Shown piece by piece: positions 51,106 to 62,494 of a stretch of DNA of 64,000 bases. Position 1 is the stretch's first letter. The number at the start of each line of letters is the position of its first letter. The notes beneath the pieces are model-generated. The model ran no database searches. It was not told the origin of the DNA and saw nothing but the letters and a program-made list of their open reading frames with translations. The position numbers and the translations under genes were made by a program. Origin of the DNA: Antitrichia curtipendula (lineage: Eukaryota > Streptophyta > Bryopsida > Hypnales > Leucodontaceae); the NCBI GenBank assembly GCA_951230915.1, contig OX579636.1, positions 30,501,567-30,565,566 on the forward strand. The letters run 5' to 3'.

Positions 51106-51222
51106 CGGTGCACTTGTGCCCCCCCCCCACACACACACACACACAAACTAAACTAAACTAAACTTGGGTGCAGCTGTGCCCCCCCCCCAAAAAAAAAAAA
51201 AAAAAAAAAAACTAAACTAAAC
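51106..51222. repeat. 60-bp tandem unit with C-run and AAACT repeats
   Basis: Two units start at about 51106 and 51166. Each has GTGCAnnTGTGCC, a C10 run, a (CA)n or poly-A stretch, then two or three ACTAA units. The middle differs: CA repeat in the first, A24 in the second. Confidence 0.85.
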
Positions 51223-51863
51223 GTCCGTGCAGTGGGAAACCTCAGTTGGAATTACAAAGTTTCATCAGGGGATGCGAGACACGTGCACCTTCTTGACCCT
51301 ATTCCTCAATCAATCTTCAAAGGTGAAGAATGGGCGTGGAGAAGAGTTTGTGAACAAAGTTTCCCTTGACTGCTCCGCTTCTCACTTCCACCCTAATTGC
51401 TACATTTCAGTTTTTCTACATCTCGAGTCCTGTGCATTTTGTGCTGGCATCGTGCATTTCTGCAACCCAAGTTCTACGTGTTTGAGAGCTTCGTAATTTG
51501 CTACGGTAAATCTTGTTCAACAATTCTCCATTCGCCGTTCTCATTCTCTACTCCAACAAAAGGCGGGTGTGTCAGACCGTTTTCATGGTTTCTGGCTTCT
51601 CATTGGCTCCTCCTTTTTTTTTTTTCCTGTCTACAAATTTCTCATTCTTCATAGAAATTTCTTTCTCCGAGAAGGTGTGACCCACCTGTACATTTGGAAC
51701 ATGGCTTGTCGGTGTTTTGGTACATTGGAGTTTCGAAGAGCTGTTTGCTTCGGTGTTTTTAATTAGCAGTGGGGGCCGAGTCCCTCCGTTTGTCCTTTGG
51801 GTTCCGAAATCATTAAGTTACAACAGAGAAGAGAAGAGAAGAAGGAGCTGTGGATTCGAGTCC

Positions 51864-51896
51864 AGGGCAGGGCAGGGCAGGGCAGGGCAGGGCAGG
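51864..51896. repeat. GGGCA pentanucleotide repeat
   Basis: Six tandem units, G-rich on the plus strand. Confidence 0.95.
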
Positions 51897-54229
51897 CGGG
51901 TTCCTTGGTGTTGTCAGTTGTGATTCGCATGCTGTTATTTAACCAATTCCGCGGGGCTCATTATGTGGGGGTATTTATATACCGTAGGCGGGGCATGATC
52001 TCCTCACTGATGGGGTCTTCCAGATGCTTTTCCTGCAGGGGTACAGTACTGTACAGTTTGGGGGTAGGGTAGACGACTAGACGCGTGCACTGCATGTGGG
52101 GTGGGTTGACTACGTCGCCTCACCACATACCGGTATATTTGGTTCACAACATGATGGGAATAACCATTCCAGGACCTAAAACACAAGGGAATTAGGGAAA
52201 CGAAACCCTAATAAAGTTTCTTCAGGGCATCCAGCACCTGCCAGTCGACATTGCCGTCCCAACCGAACGTGGAGAACAGAGGAGAGGGATCAGGGGTTAA
52301 GTTTCATCTCTTACATTGATATTGAAACATGGGTTACTTCTACTTCTTTTTTAAATTTACTTTTTACTTCTTGGACTATGGCATCGACTTTGGTTTCTCA
52401 ATGCAAGTTTCCTAATCCTATCTACAAGTGCAAAACGCTCTCAGAGTTTGGTTGAAGTAGGGATAGGGAGTCAAACCGGTCAACTAATGAGAAATTAGAT
52501 GCTTCCCAAAGACAAAGCCTTGTGGTCACACCGTTCTTGTTTCTATTGGAAGAAGGTTCCATAAGATTGGAGGTGAAGAAAGAACCAAAAAATACAACAT
52601 CAAGAGCATGGACACAACATTGCGTAGGGATCTTTCTTTCTTCTCTTGGGATTTCAAGGAGGAACTCTTAACCCTGGAAGGATGCTGGCCTATGATAAAG
52701 GTAGTCACTCAAAAATTATTTGATTTACTAACCAATGGGTACATTCTTCATTTCTACATCATCCATCGGACACTTTTGGGCCTTCACATCTTTCCAGGGC
52801 TAAGTTAAAAGCTCTCCCAAGTAACTCCCCGAGGTACCTGGAGAGCCTTCAACTTAAAAGTATAGTGCACTTGTTAGAGGCTTGGACCAGTGATGTTGGA
52901 GGTGTATGCCAAAAGGACACCCCTCCCCTCCAACACACACACATTGGTTAACAATGTTATAAGAGCTAGACGAGGCAAGGCAAGCCTCAAATATGTCCAA
53001 AATGGCATGGGGCAATTTCTTTATTTACTTATTCATTTGGAATATGAAGAGTCTTCAATTCAATTCTAAAGCCTTTTATGAACAAAAATGATTTTTTAAT
53101 GCATTTTCACACAAGCTCTAGTGACTTTTATTATTATTTTATTTTTAGGCATTTTAAGTATAAATAATAATTGTCATCCTTCTCATTTCAACCTTTGTTT
53201 TGCATAATTATAATATGTATTGCAATTCTATAAAGTTCTTTTTGTTTTAGAAGCCAAATTGGATGTACTAGGTAAGAAAGAAGTTTTGTTTTGTTTTTTT
53301 ATAAATTTTATACAAGTTTTATATTTAGAGTTATAGGTGTATATGTATATGAGAAAACCTGAATAACTATATTTTTTATTGATCAAATGAAAGTAATTTG
53401 AAGTTTCATCCAGTAGACAATCATGCTACTCTTTCAAAATAAACAAGTTTGAAGTTCTTCTAACCCGAGTGTTATTAGTTATAGTTGACTTATGTAGATT
53501 GCCTATTACAACATTCTTAGCATTGAAATCGACATTTTCCAATCAATTTTTTTGAGTTATTAGTAATTTAGTGTTTTTCATCATCTTGTACAAATCTCCC
53601 ACTTATAAACTTTCAATGATGAAAATTATATAATTTTAACTTAATTTCTCAACTTAAGAGATTTTTATTTCAAGTTGTAGGCTATACAAATTTTTAAATA
53701 AATAGTTTAAAAGTGAATTTATCCAAAGGCCTATTCAAGACAAATAGATTGACATTGTCTTAGAAAGAGGTGATTTAAAACAATCTTAGGTCTCTAACAA
53801 TCTAATAAATTTAAAGGTTCATGTCAAGAAAAGAAATCCAAGACACAAGGAACTCATCAATTACTAGATCCTAAAACTTGTTTGGTTAAAATAGAAGTAA
53901 TAGTGAATGCAATTTTCAACATGAAGTAAATGCAAACTACTATTACAAATCATTATATTACAACACCAATGAAACTAAGAATAGTAGAAAATAGGTTTTA
54001 TAACAACATAATATACTTTGAGAGCTTGGTGTAGGGATGAGGCTATGAAGCAATTTTGGTATGCTAGGAGTATGAATTTTTTTTAAACTCCTATCTCAAG
54101 CCTCCTTTACAATTCATGCAAGTATAGTGCATGAATTGTTGTTTTCCAAGCATTATGGTAATTTTGGAAACAAGAAAAAGGCAATGCTTTTAACTCATTG
54201 AAGTTTGTTAGCAACTTTTTCAAGTCCCA

Positions 54230-54676
54230 TTAACCCCTAAAGTCCCAAGGCCATTTTTCCATCAAAAACCACTCAAAACTGCCATTTTTAGAGCAAAGAG
54301 CAAAAAAACAAATTTAATGTTTTTTGTGCATATTTAACCATAGGATCTTGTACTAGACTAGTGTAAGAATGTGTGGAAGAAATTTCAATTTTTTTGACCA
54401 TGTAGATTGCAAGATATTTGCATTTGAAGTGAAGGAATCTAGTTTTTTTGCACTTTGCTCAACTACATTTTTTGGCTTTGAACCTTTTTAACTTAAAACT
54501 TTTGCTCTAATGATTTTGAATTTGAACTTAAAACTTTTGCTCTAATGATTTTCAATTGCAATGCATCAAGCTTTTTCGGAGCGCTAATAACTTAAAACTT
54601 TTGCTATAGGAGACCATAGGAGTCTGCCCAAAATCCATTTTGTCCCCCGAGGGGACAATGGGACTTTAGGGGTTAA
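54230..54676. mobile_element. Family A TTAA-bounded MITE, copy 5, deletion derivative (447 bp)
   Basis: It starts TTAACCCCTAAAGTCCCA and ends TGGGACTTTAGGGGTTAA, an 18-base perfect inverted repeat. It retains both terminal blocks but lacks much of the middle of the 925-bp form. A roughly 55-bp phrase (AACTTAAAACTTTTGCTnTA) is repeated three times near 54489-54606. Confidence 0.9.
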
Positions 54677-55326
54677 ACATACCTAAAAGTATTATCGAAA
54701 TCTCTAAAGGTCTTTTGTTTTGTCTTTCCATATTTTTGACAACAACTATTATATTTGATTTTCATTTTTCATTTTTCATCTCTAGCTAGAAGATAAATCA
54801 ATTGCAATGCATCAAGCTTTTTCTTTTGAGGTCAATCTAATAGGAACATGTGTGAACTTGGATTGAGATATTTAAGGAGAGTTTGAATTTTACAGGTCCC
54901 TATAACAATATTCTATGGAAGTAAGAAAATTTTTAAGTAAAAAATACAATAGATGGTAGTGTTTTAGTAATATTGTCATAAAGTCATGAATGAAAGAATA
55001 GACATATTTGTGGTTCTATATACTTTAGACCTACTATATAGAAAATTCAAATTTGAAAGTTTTTTTGAGAACATTATTTTTGAAAAATTTATTGTGACTT
55101 TTAGTGATTTTTTTGTGCTACCTGTTGACCCCCACTTTAGGCTTAAGGTGGTATAACATTGCTTTTGGACATTGATTGAAATTTAAAATATTATATTCCA
55201 AAAAAGTTGATGTATTTTCCTATCTTTAAAAATACTTAAGAAAAATCATGATGAAAATTGACAATGTAGGAACCTACCTAAAAGCCATTTAGTACCCCAA
55301 GGGGACACTCGAATTTTAGGGATTAA
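54677..55326. mobile_element. Family A fragment, right part
   Basis: The right end reads TTTTAGGGATTAA, preceded by AGTACCCCAAGGGGACACTC, and the GTGATTTTTTTGTGCTACCT block lies at about 55104-55123. The left terminus is missing or lies within the adjacent copy. Confidence 0.6.
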
Positions 55327-55371
55327 ATAAAAAAATTCAATTTGAAAGCATTGGTGCCCTTCAAATATATA

Positions 55372-56092
55372 CAGTGACTCCCAAAAGTAGTTGGTCACCA
55401 TATAAATCGCTCTCATAAATTGAGAAATTTGAACATGTTATTATACTAAGGGAATTCTACCCTCATGCACAATATTACTTAAAATGGACTACATTTAGAC
55501 CTACTATTAATTAAATGAAATTATTATGTAAAAATATTTTTTTTGTGAGAAGCCAAAATATTTCATTTTTTTATATAGGAAGAATGTGCATCTTAAATAG
55601 AATCATATGTTATGAGTTTTATGAATTTTGGATTTTTATTGATTGAAATCTTCTTTGACCTCAAAATTTTGAATTTTGAATTTTTCACTCTATAAATTGA
55701 AAATAAATAAATAAAATTAACACCAAATAACTATATATTTTGAAAACGTATTTTTTTCTAAATTTATAGAGTGAAAAATTCAAAATTCAAAATTTTGAGG
55801 TCAAATTTCAATCAAGAAGAATAAATTTTTTATGAAACTTATAACATGTGATTTTAGTCAAGATGTACATCTTCCTAACAAGAAATGAAATATTTTGGCT
55901 TTTCACAAAAAAATATTTTACATAGAATTTCATTTAAATAATAATAGGTCTAAATATAATCCATTTTAAGTGATATTGCACATGAGGGTAGAATTCCCTT
56001 AGTAAAACATGTCTGAATTTCACTTTATAATATCAATTTTTCAATTTATAAGAGCGATTTATATAGTGGCCAACTACTTTTGGAAGTCACTA
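55372..56092. mobile_element. Tc1-type foldback MITE (721 bp)
   Basis: Flanked by TA on both sides (55370-55371 and 56093-56094). Its left end is CAGTGACTCCCAAAAGTAGT, and the reverse complement of the right end is TAGTGACTTCCAAAAGTAGT. The inverted repeat extends almost through the whole element: arms 55372-55699 and 55759-56092 with a loop of about 59 bp. CAGTG plus TA is the classic Tc1-like terminus. There is no coding capacity. A transcript would fold into a hairpin of over 300 bp. Confidence 0.93.
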
Positions 56093-56094
56093 TA

Positions 56095-56847
56095 CAATAT
56101 AGGGACAAAGTGACACAATTGCCACAATTTGGCAATTACAATGTGCTTGTGAAATTCATTTTGTACAGCTTTCCCTATACTTATATTTTTTTTGGAAGTT
56201 GCTCTTATTGCAATTGATATGGAATATCGGTTCCGTATCTTGTATCAACACTTGCGTCTGTATACCTTACACCAAATACATATATATATTCAAATACCAT
56301 GTATCATACGTCTATATGTTCCATATATGTATATATATACCATATATTATATATACCGTAAGTACCATATTCAATATCAATGGTGGGAATTCAATCAAAA
56401 TAAATTTTTTGTGCAATTTAGATTGACAACATGGGAACTAAAATTTTTTAAGCACATTAATGGTCTTGTATTTTTTGAGTCGGAAGTGGGAAGCAAGGGC
56501 AATGTGTTTGCATCTTTTGGGTGCATAGCGCATAGTGGGGGGCACATTTAATACCAAATTGTTGCTCCAACCCATCTTCTAGGTACATAGTAAGAAAATG
56601 TGAATTTTAGAGAAAAACATTGAAAAGGGTACAAGTGGCTTTAAATCTTTGGCCATTGAACTTTTCCAAATAAATGTGAAGAGGAGTACATATGTCACTT
56701 TGCCATTGGCTGAAAAATTGACATGGGTGCTTATAACATACCCTCTTCCCAACCCATACTTGTATTTTTGTGATATGTGCTTTACTTGCAAACAATATGA
56801 GACAATATATAGCCATATGTATACATTTCTCTTTCTCTATGTGTGTG

Positions 56848-56892
<45 letters not shown>

Positions 56893-57714
56893 GTATATAT
56901 ATCCCATATGTATTCCATGCATATTTCACATGTTGTATGTATTCCATATTCTATATCTGTTTTATATATTCATATCCATATCCTAGAGTATTCGAATTTG
57001 TATTATTTATTTTTCAAGATCAACAACGTGGAGGGGAAGGGGGGGGGGAGATGTTACAAGATCAATGGCTCTTGATCTTTACAGGGTGGAGTAGGGTTAA
57101 TTGCAATTTGAACTTCTACTTGCATCAACTTGCTACGTAGTGCACTATTTTACTTTTGTAGTACAAAGTTTACCAAGTTTCCTCTCCCACAACTTCCTCT
57201 TGTACAATACCCACAAGGAAGTTTATGTTCAAATTTTTGAACTCAAAATACCATTGAAAATAGAGTGCAACTTTGATTGAACATATCTTCCTCTGCACAC
57301 CTCCAAACTTCATGAAAATGTCACTTGATTGTTGAAAAACAAGTTAATCATATTCTAGTTGTCATTTACATGCTAATTCAAGCCACTTGTCTAAGAAAAA
57401 TTGAATTGCATTCATTGCACTTCAAGTTGTCTTTGACAACTCCTACATTGTGAAGGCAACATCAACGCTTTTTGCACCAACACAATTCAGATTATTGTCA
57501 ATCAAAGCTTCATATATAGAACTCCAACAACTTCTTAGTGCAAAACATGCTTCGGCAAAGCAATGCGTTAGCTTGTGGATATATTGTGCGTATGCTATGG
57601 TGAGTAAGTGTACTTCTAGTGACAAAAATAGATTGTGTGAGATTGTAGATGTTCTTGATTATAACAAGCAACTTCAATGGTGGTATAAAGTGTGCTTTAG
57701 AGCTATGAAATACT
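56095..57714. other. AT-rich spacer with TA-rich simple repeat
   Basis: A (TA)n-dominated microsatellite lies at 56840-56902, with dispersed ATAC and ATAT strings from 56250. Long open frames here (up to 163 codons at 56649) run through the simple repeat and are not credible genes. Confidence 0.5.
57450..57714 (+). other. 88-codon open frame 5' of the Tc1 relic, unrecognised
   Basis: The translation (it includes LLSAKHASAKQCVSLWIYC and CEIVDVLDYNKQLQWW) has protein-like composition and lies just upstream of the transposase relic on the same strand. It does not resemble the paired helix-turn-helix of Tc1 transposases. It could be an unrelated gene fragment or chance. Confidence 0.2.
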
Positions 57715-58331
57715 AGCATTAGACAACATTTAGCTGAAATAATGTAACATGATTGGACAAATCTTCATATAAAATTGAAAAATGATTAAAGCAAATGAAG
57801 GTATGGAAAAAGTCACACAAACAATTTTTTTTGGATTGCTTAGTGTTGTCTTTTAAATTTGGTTGTTCATCAGTGATGGTATGGTGTGTGTTCATTGGAT
57901 TCAATAAGTTCCCTCTCCTTATAATGCCACCTAAATATACAGAGAAGTACGGACTTTGTTGATGTAATCTATGAATGCTGATTGAGTGACTTCTACTTCT
58001 CTACAATCATCCTAAGACACTTATACTTATAGAAGATGGTGCTATGGTGCACCGTAGCAAGGAATCAATTGATTGGAGGCAAATGCATGGCAAGAGAATG
58101 CTTTCACGACCTACAAACTCTCCTAAATTAAATCCCATCAAAAACCTACAGAAGATTGTGAAAGACACTATCCAGTATGAGGTGCTACCACAAAGCAAAG
58201 AAGAATTAGTCAACATCATTGAAAGGGCATAGGAAGAGGTGTCTTTAGAGATGATTGAAGTTCTCTTTGCTAGCATGCTTCACTGTATGAAGGTTGTAAT
58301 AAAAGCTAATGGTGGTAGCACTAGATGGTAA
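57715..58331 (+). pseudogene. Tc1-like (DD34E) transposase relic, C-terminal two thirds
   Basis: One plus-strand frame from about 57762 to the TAA at 58331 reads, in order: KVWKK, FKFGCSSVMVW (family GGGSVMVWG), FNKFPLL, YNHP, LILIEDGAMVH (57801-58049), SPKLNPIKNL (family SPDLNPIENL), KDTIQYEVLP, and GGSTRW just before the stop. The second catalytic Asp is at 58035-58037. The codon in the position of the catalytic Glu (58140-58142) is now AAA, Lys. Exactly 34 residues separate them, the DD34E spacing of Tc1 elements. The first Asp region (family SDES) is degraded to SSYK. In-frame stops occur at 57783, around 57957-57987 and at 58233, and a compensating frameshift pair lies near 57953-57975, where another frame reads DVIYEC. 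The N-terminal helix-turn-helix was not found. Inactive. Confidence 0.88.
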
Positions 58332-58568
58332 ATAGTATGCCAAAAAATGCTATATTTATATATGATTTCACAAGTTTTTTTGTAAATGTTAAAGACATCA
58401 GTGAAGCAGACTTCATTATCTTTTCAACGCACTTTGCGGTTTGTGATTTGAATCATTTTTTAGCATGCGGTGGCAATTTGAAATTTGAGGTATGTGCTTT
58501 GTATTTGTTAATTGCTAGTTGTGAACGTAAACTTCCTTATGTGTACTGTACATATTGAGAATTTTCTA
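58332..58568. other. Short spacer after the Tc1 relic
   Basis: No Tc1 right TIR was found here; it is featureless apart from a short open frame. Confidence 0.4.
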
Positions 58569-59185
58569 AGGTAGGATGTTGTTAAAGCACCCATCTTCTT
58601 CAGATGGACCCTATAGATGGGTATAAAAGGGACTTCAATTGCTTTGAAACTGGATATGTACTAAACATTGAATGGATTGAACATGAAATGTGAGCGCATT
58701 CAAATTTTTCAAATTTTGCTTTGGGATTTTAGTGTGGTTGGTTTAATATGTGCTGAAGTCCATTTTCAAAACTAGTGCCAGGTACCCTTTGATGTACTTA
58801 AAATTGAAATCGGTTAGCCAACTACCTTTGTATCAAATGTAGAATCTACATAACTAAATTGATATTGACATGGACCAAAGGGAAGAAAATAAGGTCACAT
58901 TTTGGGACCATGTAGAATCAAATTTTCAAAACAGAAGTGATCAATTAAAGATTGCCTGTGTTTGCATTTTAGCAACCCTAGTATTAAAAACAGGTGCATA
59001 TGCCCGACATCTTAGAAAATTCATAACTAATTCAGAATAGCTTGGAAAATTATGAAACTACTTTTGTTCTTTGGTGCATTCATTTTATTTTCTCTGGAAA
59101 ATCACCAAAAAATCTTTTGATCTACAGAAGCCTATAAAAAAAGGCAAAACAACCCGTAAATGGTCCCTTTTAGAGCATGCTACCT
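58569..59185. mobile_element. Family E MITE, copy 2 (617 bp)
   Basis: TA on both sides (58567-58568 and 59186-59187). The ends are AGGTAGGATGTTGTTAAAGC and, in reverse complement, AGGTAGCATGCTCTAAAAGG. The element shares CACCCATCTTCTTCA and GACCATTTACGGG blocks with copy 1 in the inverse order, so the two are in opposite orientation. Non-coding. Confidence 0.88.
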
Positions 59186-59187
59186 TA

Positions 59188-60776
59188 CGCCCTGTTGCAA
59201 AACCCATGGAGCCATATCCAATACACCCAATTGATTAAATTAAACTTTTCGGACTTGCAAAAGTATGGTGACAACCCTTAGACGAGGAAACTCCTTCGAG
59301 CACGTGCTCCATCCATTTGGATGTGTTGAGATTGGAGTGTGTCACCTTCAAGCCCTACACTACATATTACTATTCCATGCTTGACCACAGGAATGCCATA
59401 TGGCCCATTTTCATAGTCTATTTACAATGCATGCATTGATTGATGATGCTCTTAGGGCCTCCTTACATGTATCGGTCATTGGGAAAGTTTCACAGCAAGT
59501 GCTATAGGGAAAAATAGCCATTGCACTTTCATGTGGACCGGTGGGTGGGAGGGATACAATTAGAAATTTATACGTATTAGATTCACTAGTCTCCACCAAT
59601 GAGGTTGTCCACCAATATCGGTGAAACTTCAACTCCTCCTTCCCGCTTGCCTACCCCGACAAGACAATTGGTAGAGTTGCTTTTGTCTCCTTGCTTGATT
59701 TAATTGTAAACTTGCCCACCAGGCTCACATGTAAGTTAGCCCTTATACCCACGCATAACTTACTTGAGTGGACACAGGCTAGCTGCACCCCTGCTGGGAA
59801 GCCACCGAAAAGCTCCAACTGAAGAATTTCTTCCCAAGCAATGAAAAAAAAACAATTCAGAGATTACCGTATTCCAAGCAAACAAATTTCATTGGCGTAT
59901 CTCCAAGGGTCAAGGAGAGCCGAAGGAACCAAGAATTTCTCTGAAAACATTAAAGAAAAAAAATGGTAATCACCGAGTGATGATTTCATGCGACCTGTGC
60001 CTTGGCTCAAAACTTTCGGGAGGACCTCATAAGCATGATCTAGTATATCTAGATACTTGTGAGTCCACCGAGAAAAAAATCCGTTTTTTTTTTTTGCTTG
60101 GTTTTCATTGCCCCAGCATTGTGGTGTCTCATTATATCAGTTGTCCACATTGTTGGCTTCTTATTCGTGTTATCATCATCCTTTTCCTTTTTTGTGGGGG
60201 AGATTACAACAAAGAACCGAGGTCATAGAATATGTGTGGCTTGGGATGGGATGGGATGGCTTGCCCTGCCCTGCCCTGCCTGGGGGTATTAAATTACACC
60301 CATAGAATCCACACCATATCACCTCCACAAAGTGATCATAATTTAAAGAGTAGTTCTTCCTTTTCCTGTCCGTCTTTGCAACTGAAACAACTGCCAAATG
60401 CTTTTTCCCACTGAATTGTTTTGAGGGTGTTTGGGTGCTAAAAGACAGAGCTTGACAATGCAATAAAAGCAGCTTGTTTACATTTTATTTTTTTGAAGAT
60501 ATATATTCCTCGTACTCCTACTGAATAGTGCCAGCCTGGATTTGAGAAAGCTAAAAAAACCCCAAAAGAGGATCCCTCTGCATGCATGCATGCATGGAAT
60601 CTTCATTCATTGGCTGCTTTTTCCGAACGAATTCAACAAGTTCATCAGATCTTTTATCTTGTGCTTTCAGTGTCAACACTCCGAGGCCACATATTACAGG
60701 GTCACAGAAGTCTGCACCACAGTGCGCGCACTTCTTGTCAGGTAAAGGTAGGATTAGCTTGAGCCACGAGCCAGCT
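59188..60776. other. Spacer grading into a GC-richer island (59.7-60.8 kb)
   Basis: GGGAT and CCCTG pentanucleotide runs lie at 60243-60280 and GCATGCAT at 60582-60597. Short open frames without domains occur on both strands. No gene is recognised. Confidence 0.4.
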
Positions 60777-61335
60777 CAAAAAAAAAGTGTGTCCCAAAAA
60801 GTCTAGACGATGAATAGAAGCTCATACAGAATGTACAACATAACACACTAAGGTGGGTACACCCAAAACCGCCACTTTTTGCTATTGAGCCTAGTTACTA
60901 CTATTAGACTGGTCAAATTTTCATATATTCTTGTTGTTGGCAAGTGAAAGGAGGTTCCAATGCACCAGAGAACGTGGCATTTGGACACCATATGCAAAAG
61001 TTATTAAGGGTCAAAGTTTGTTTATGAAAGCGCTCCATTCAAATAGGTACATAACTGATTTTGGAAATGTACACAACCTGTAGATGGCACTTTAAGGTTA
61101 GGTGCCATTTGGGGGGTGCCTACCTCAATAGAACATTGAAATTAGAATTCAAAAAGTGCGCCCAAAAAAATCTAGACGGTGAATAGAAACTCATACATAA
61201 TGTACAGCATACATTCTAGTAGAACAAGTGAAATTAGGATTCAAAAAGTGTGCCCATAAAAGTCTAAGCTTAGATGATGAATTGAAGCTCATACAAAATC
61301 TAATGTACAACACACACTAGTAAAACATTGATAGA
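60777..61335. repeat. 92-bp minisatellite, three units, split by a MITE
   Basis: The unit begins CAAAAAGTGYGYCC, then TCTAGACGRTGAATAGAARC, CTCATAC and TGTACARCA. Units start at about 60777, 61150 and 61242; the last two are 92 bp apart. The first unit is interrupted after CACACTA by the family C MITE at 60851-61125, and its continuation (ATAGAACATTGAAATTAG) resumes at 61129. Confidence 0.85.
60851..61125. mobile_element. Family C MITE, copy 5 (275 bp), inserted in a minisatellite unit
   Basis: It begins AGGTGGGTACACCCAAAACC directly after TA (60849-60850). The right end in reverse complement is AGGTAGGCACCCCCCAAAT. The paralogous minisatellite units supply the empty site (CACACTAGTAAAAC at about 61313-61326), confirming insertion at TA. 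Confidence 0.92.
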
Positions 61336-62494
61336 TGGAAAAATCTATCTATTGAACTTTGAGCTTTTCTAACTTTGGCATGCAATATTCAAACTACATG
61401 CTTGGGCTTCACCCAAACTGAGTTGGGACGGGATTTACGTGTGTGAGACCGAGATATCATACTTCACTTACACACAATTATGGCAAATGTGTGAAAGCCA
61501 TTCACAAATAGTTGTCTTTCTATCCAACAAACATAAACCTACTAAAAGGAAAGAGGCTGAGAGACCCTTCGACAATCATTGCAATCATGAATGAATACTT
61601 TTGTGTGTGAAGATACAACTCAATAATTATTAGTGTGAATTTATTATCTATTTTGTGGTTCTGTGAATTAATATCCTAATTTCCATGGTCAAGTCATTTA
61701 CACTATTTTACATCTAAAGTACTTATTAAGGGAAAAAAAGGGTTTATGTTTTTTTATCTTTCCTAATGATACACTTTGAAACTACACATTTGATTGAACA
61801 CATAATTCAAAACCCAAATCAAAATAATGAAGCTATATTGAATCTCATTCTCTATTTTGTTAAATCTTCGTCATTCAACCATAAAACAAATTAGAATATG
61901 TGAGTAAGGCTTTGCAATTGCATGTTCAATTGAATTCATTAGGTTGCAACTAATTTAATGGGATATATATTTCATTTTGTTTTTCATGCAACTTTCATAA
62001 ATTGGGAGAACTCACTACCATTTTCAACTTTGGTATCTCTTATTCTATAGTTCCAAAATTTGAATTGATTGCAAAATTTGAGTTTGTAAGGGTGCAATTA
62101 GTCTAAGATTATAGAATGTTTTCAATTGATGATTAATTGTACTTATTTGAGGTCAAAAAGAAAAAACACAATATAGATTTTTGAAATGGACTTGAAGGAT
62201 GTCTCTAATGTCTACAATTCAAGCCCCCTCCCCTTTTCTCCTTCTTTATTCCCAATATGAGAAGAAGAAACAATAAAATTCCAAATCTATTGAATAGTTT
62301 CAAATCTATCACATTTACATTAAGTCATATTGATTTACAATGCATAAGGTGATGATCTAAAATAATATGACTAAACATGGGCAGAAGAGAAGAAGAGAAA
62401 GAATGATTTAGTCATCTATCAACTCATAAAACACTAACAATAGTAGTGTCAATCACAATATTATTAACACCTATCATATATTTATATTTCCATG
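61336..62494. other. AT-rich spacer
   Basis: No gene or repeat family is recognised. Confidence 0.4.

Larger units (their letters stand above)
49521..54229. other. Spacer with the largest GC-richer island (49.9-52.3 kb)
   Basis: The island has many short open frames on both strands but none with a recognisable domain. It contains a 60-bp tandem unit (51106-51222), a GGGCA repeat and a GTACAGTACTGTAC palindrome (52041-52054). A CCTAACCTAACTAACCTAAC string (50268-50287) is telomere-like only superficially. The 52.3-54.2 kb part is AT-rich and blank. This is the best place to look for host exons if transcripts exist. Confidence 0.35.

Noticed and set aside
56192..57140. Frames of up to 163 codons in the TA-rich region
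   Set aside because: The residues are dominated by I/Y/H from ATAT and ATAC repeats; no domain.
58044..58232. A 62-codon independent small gene
   Set aside because: It is the middle of the longer Tc1 relic; conserved sequence extends on both sides through a TAG at 58233-58235 that replaces a conserved Trp.
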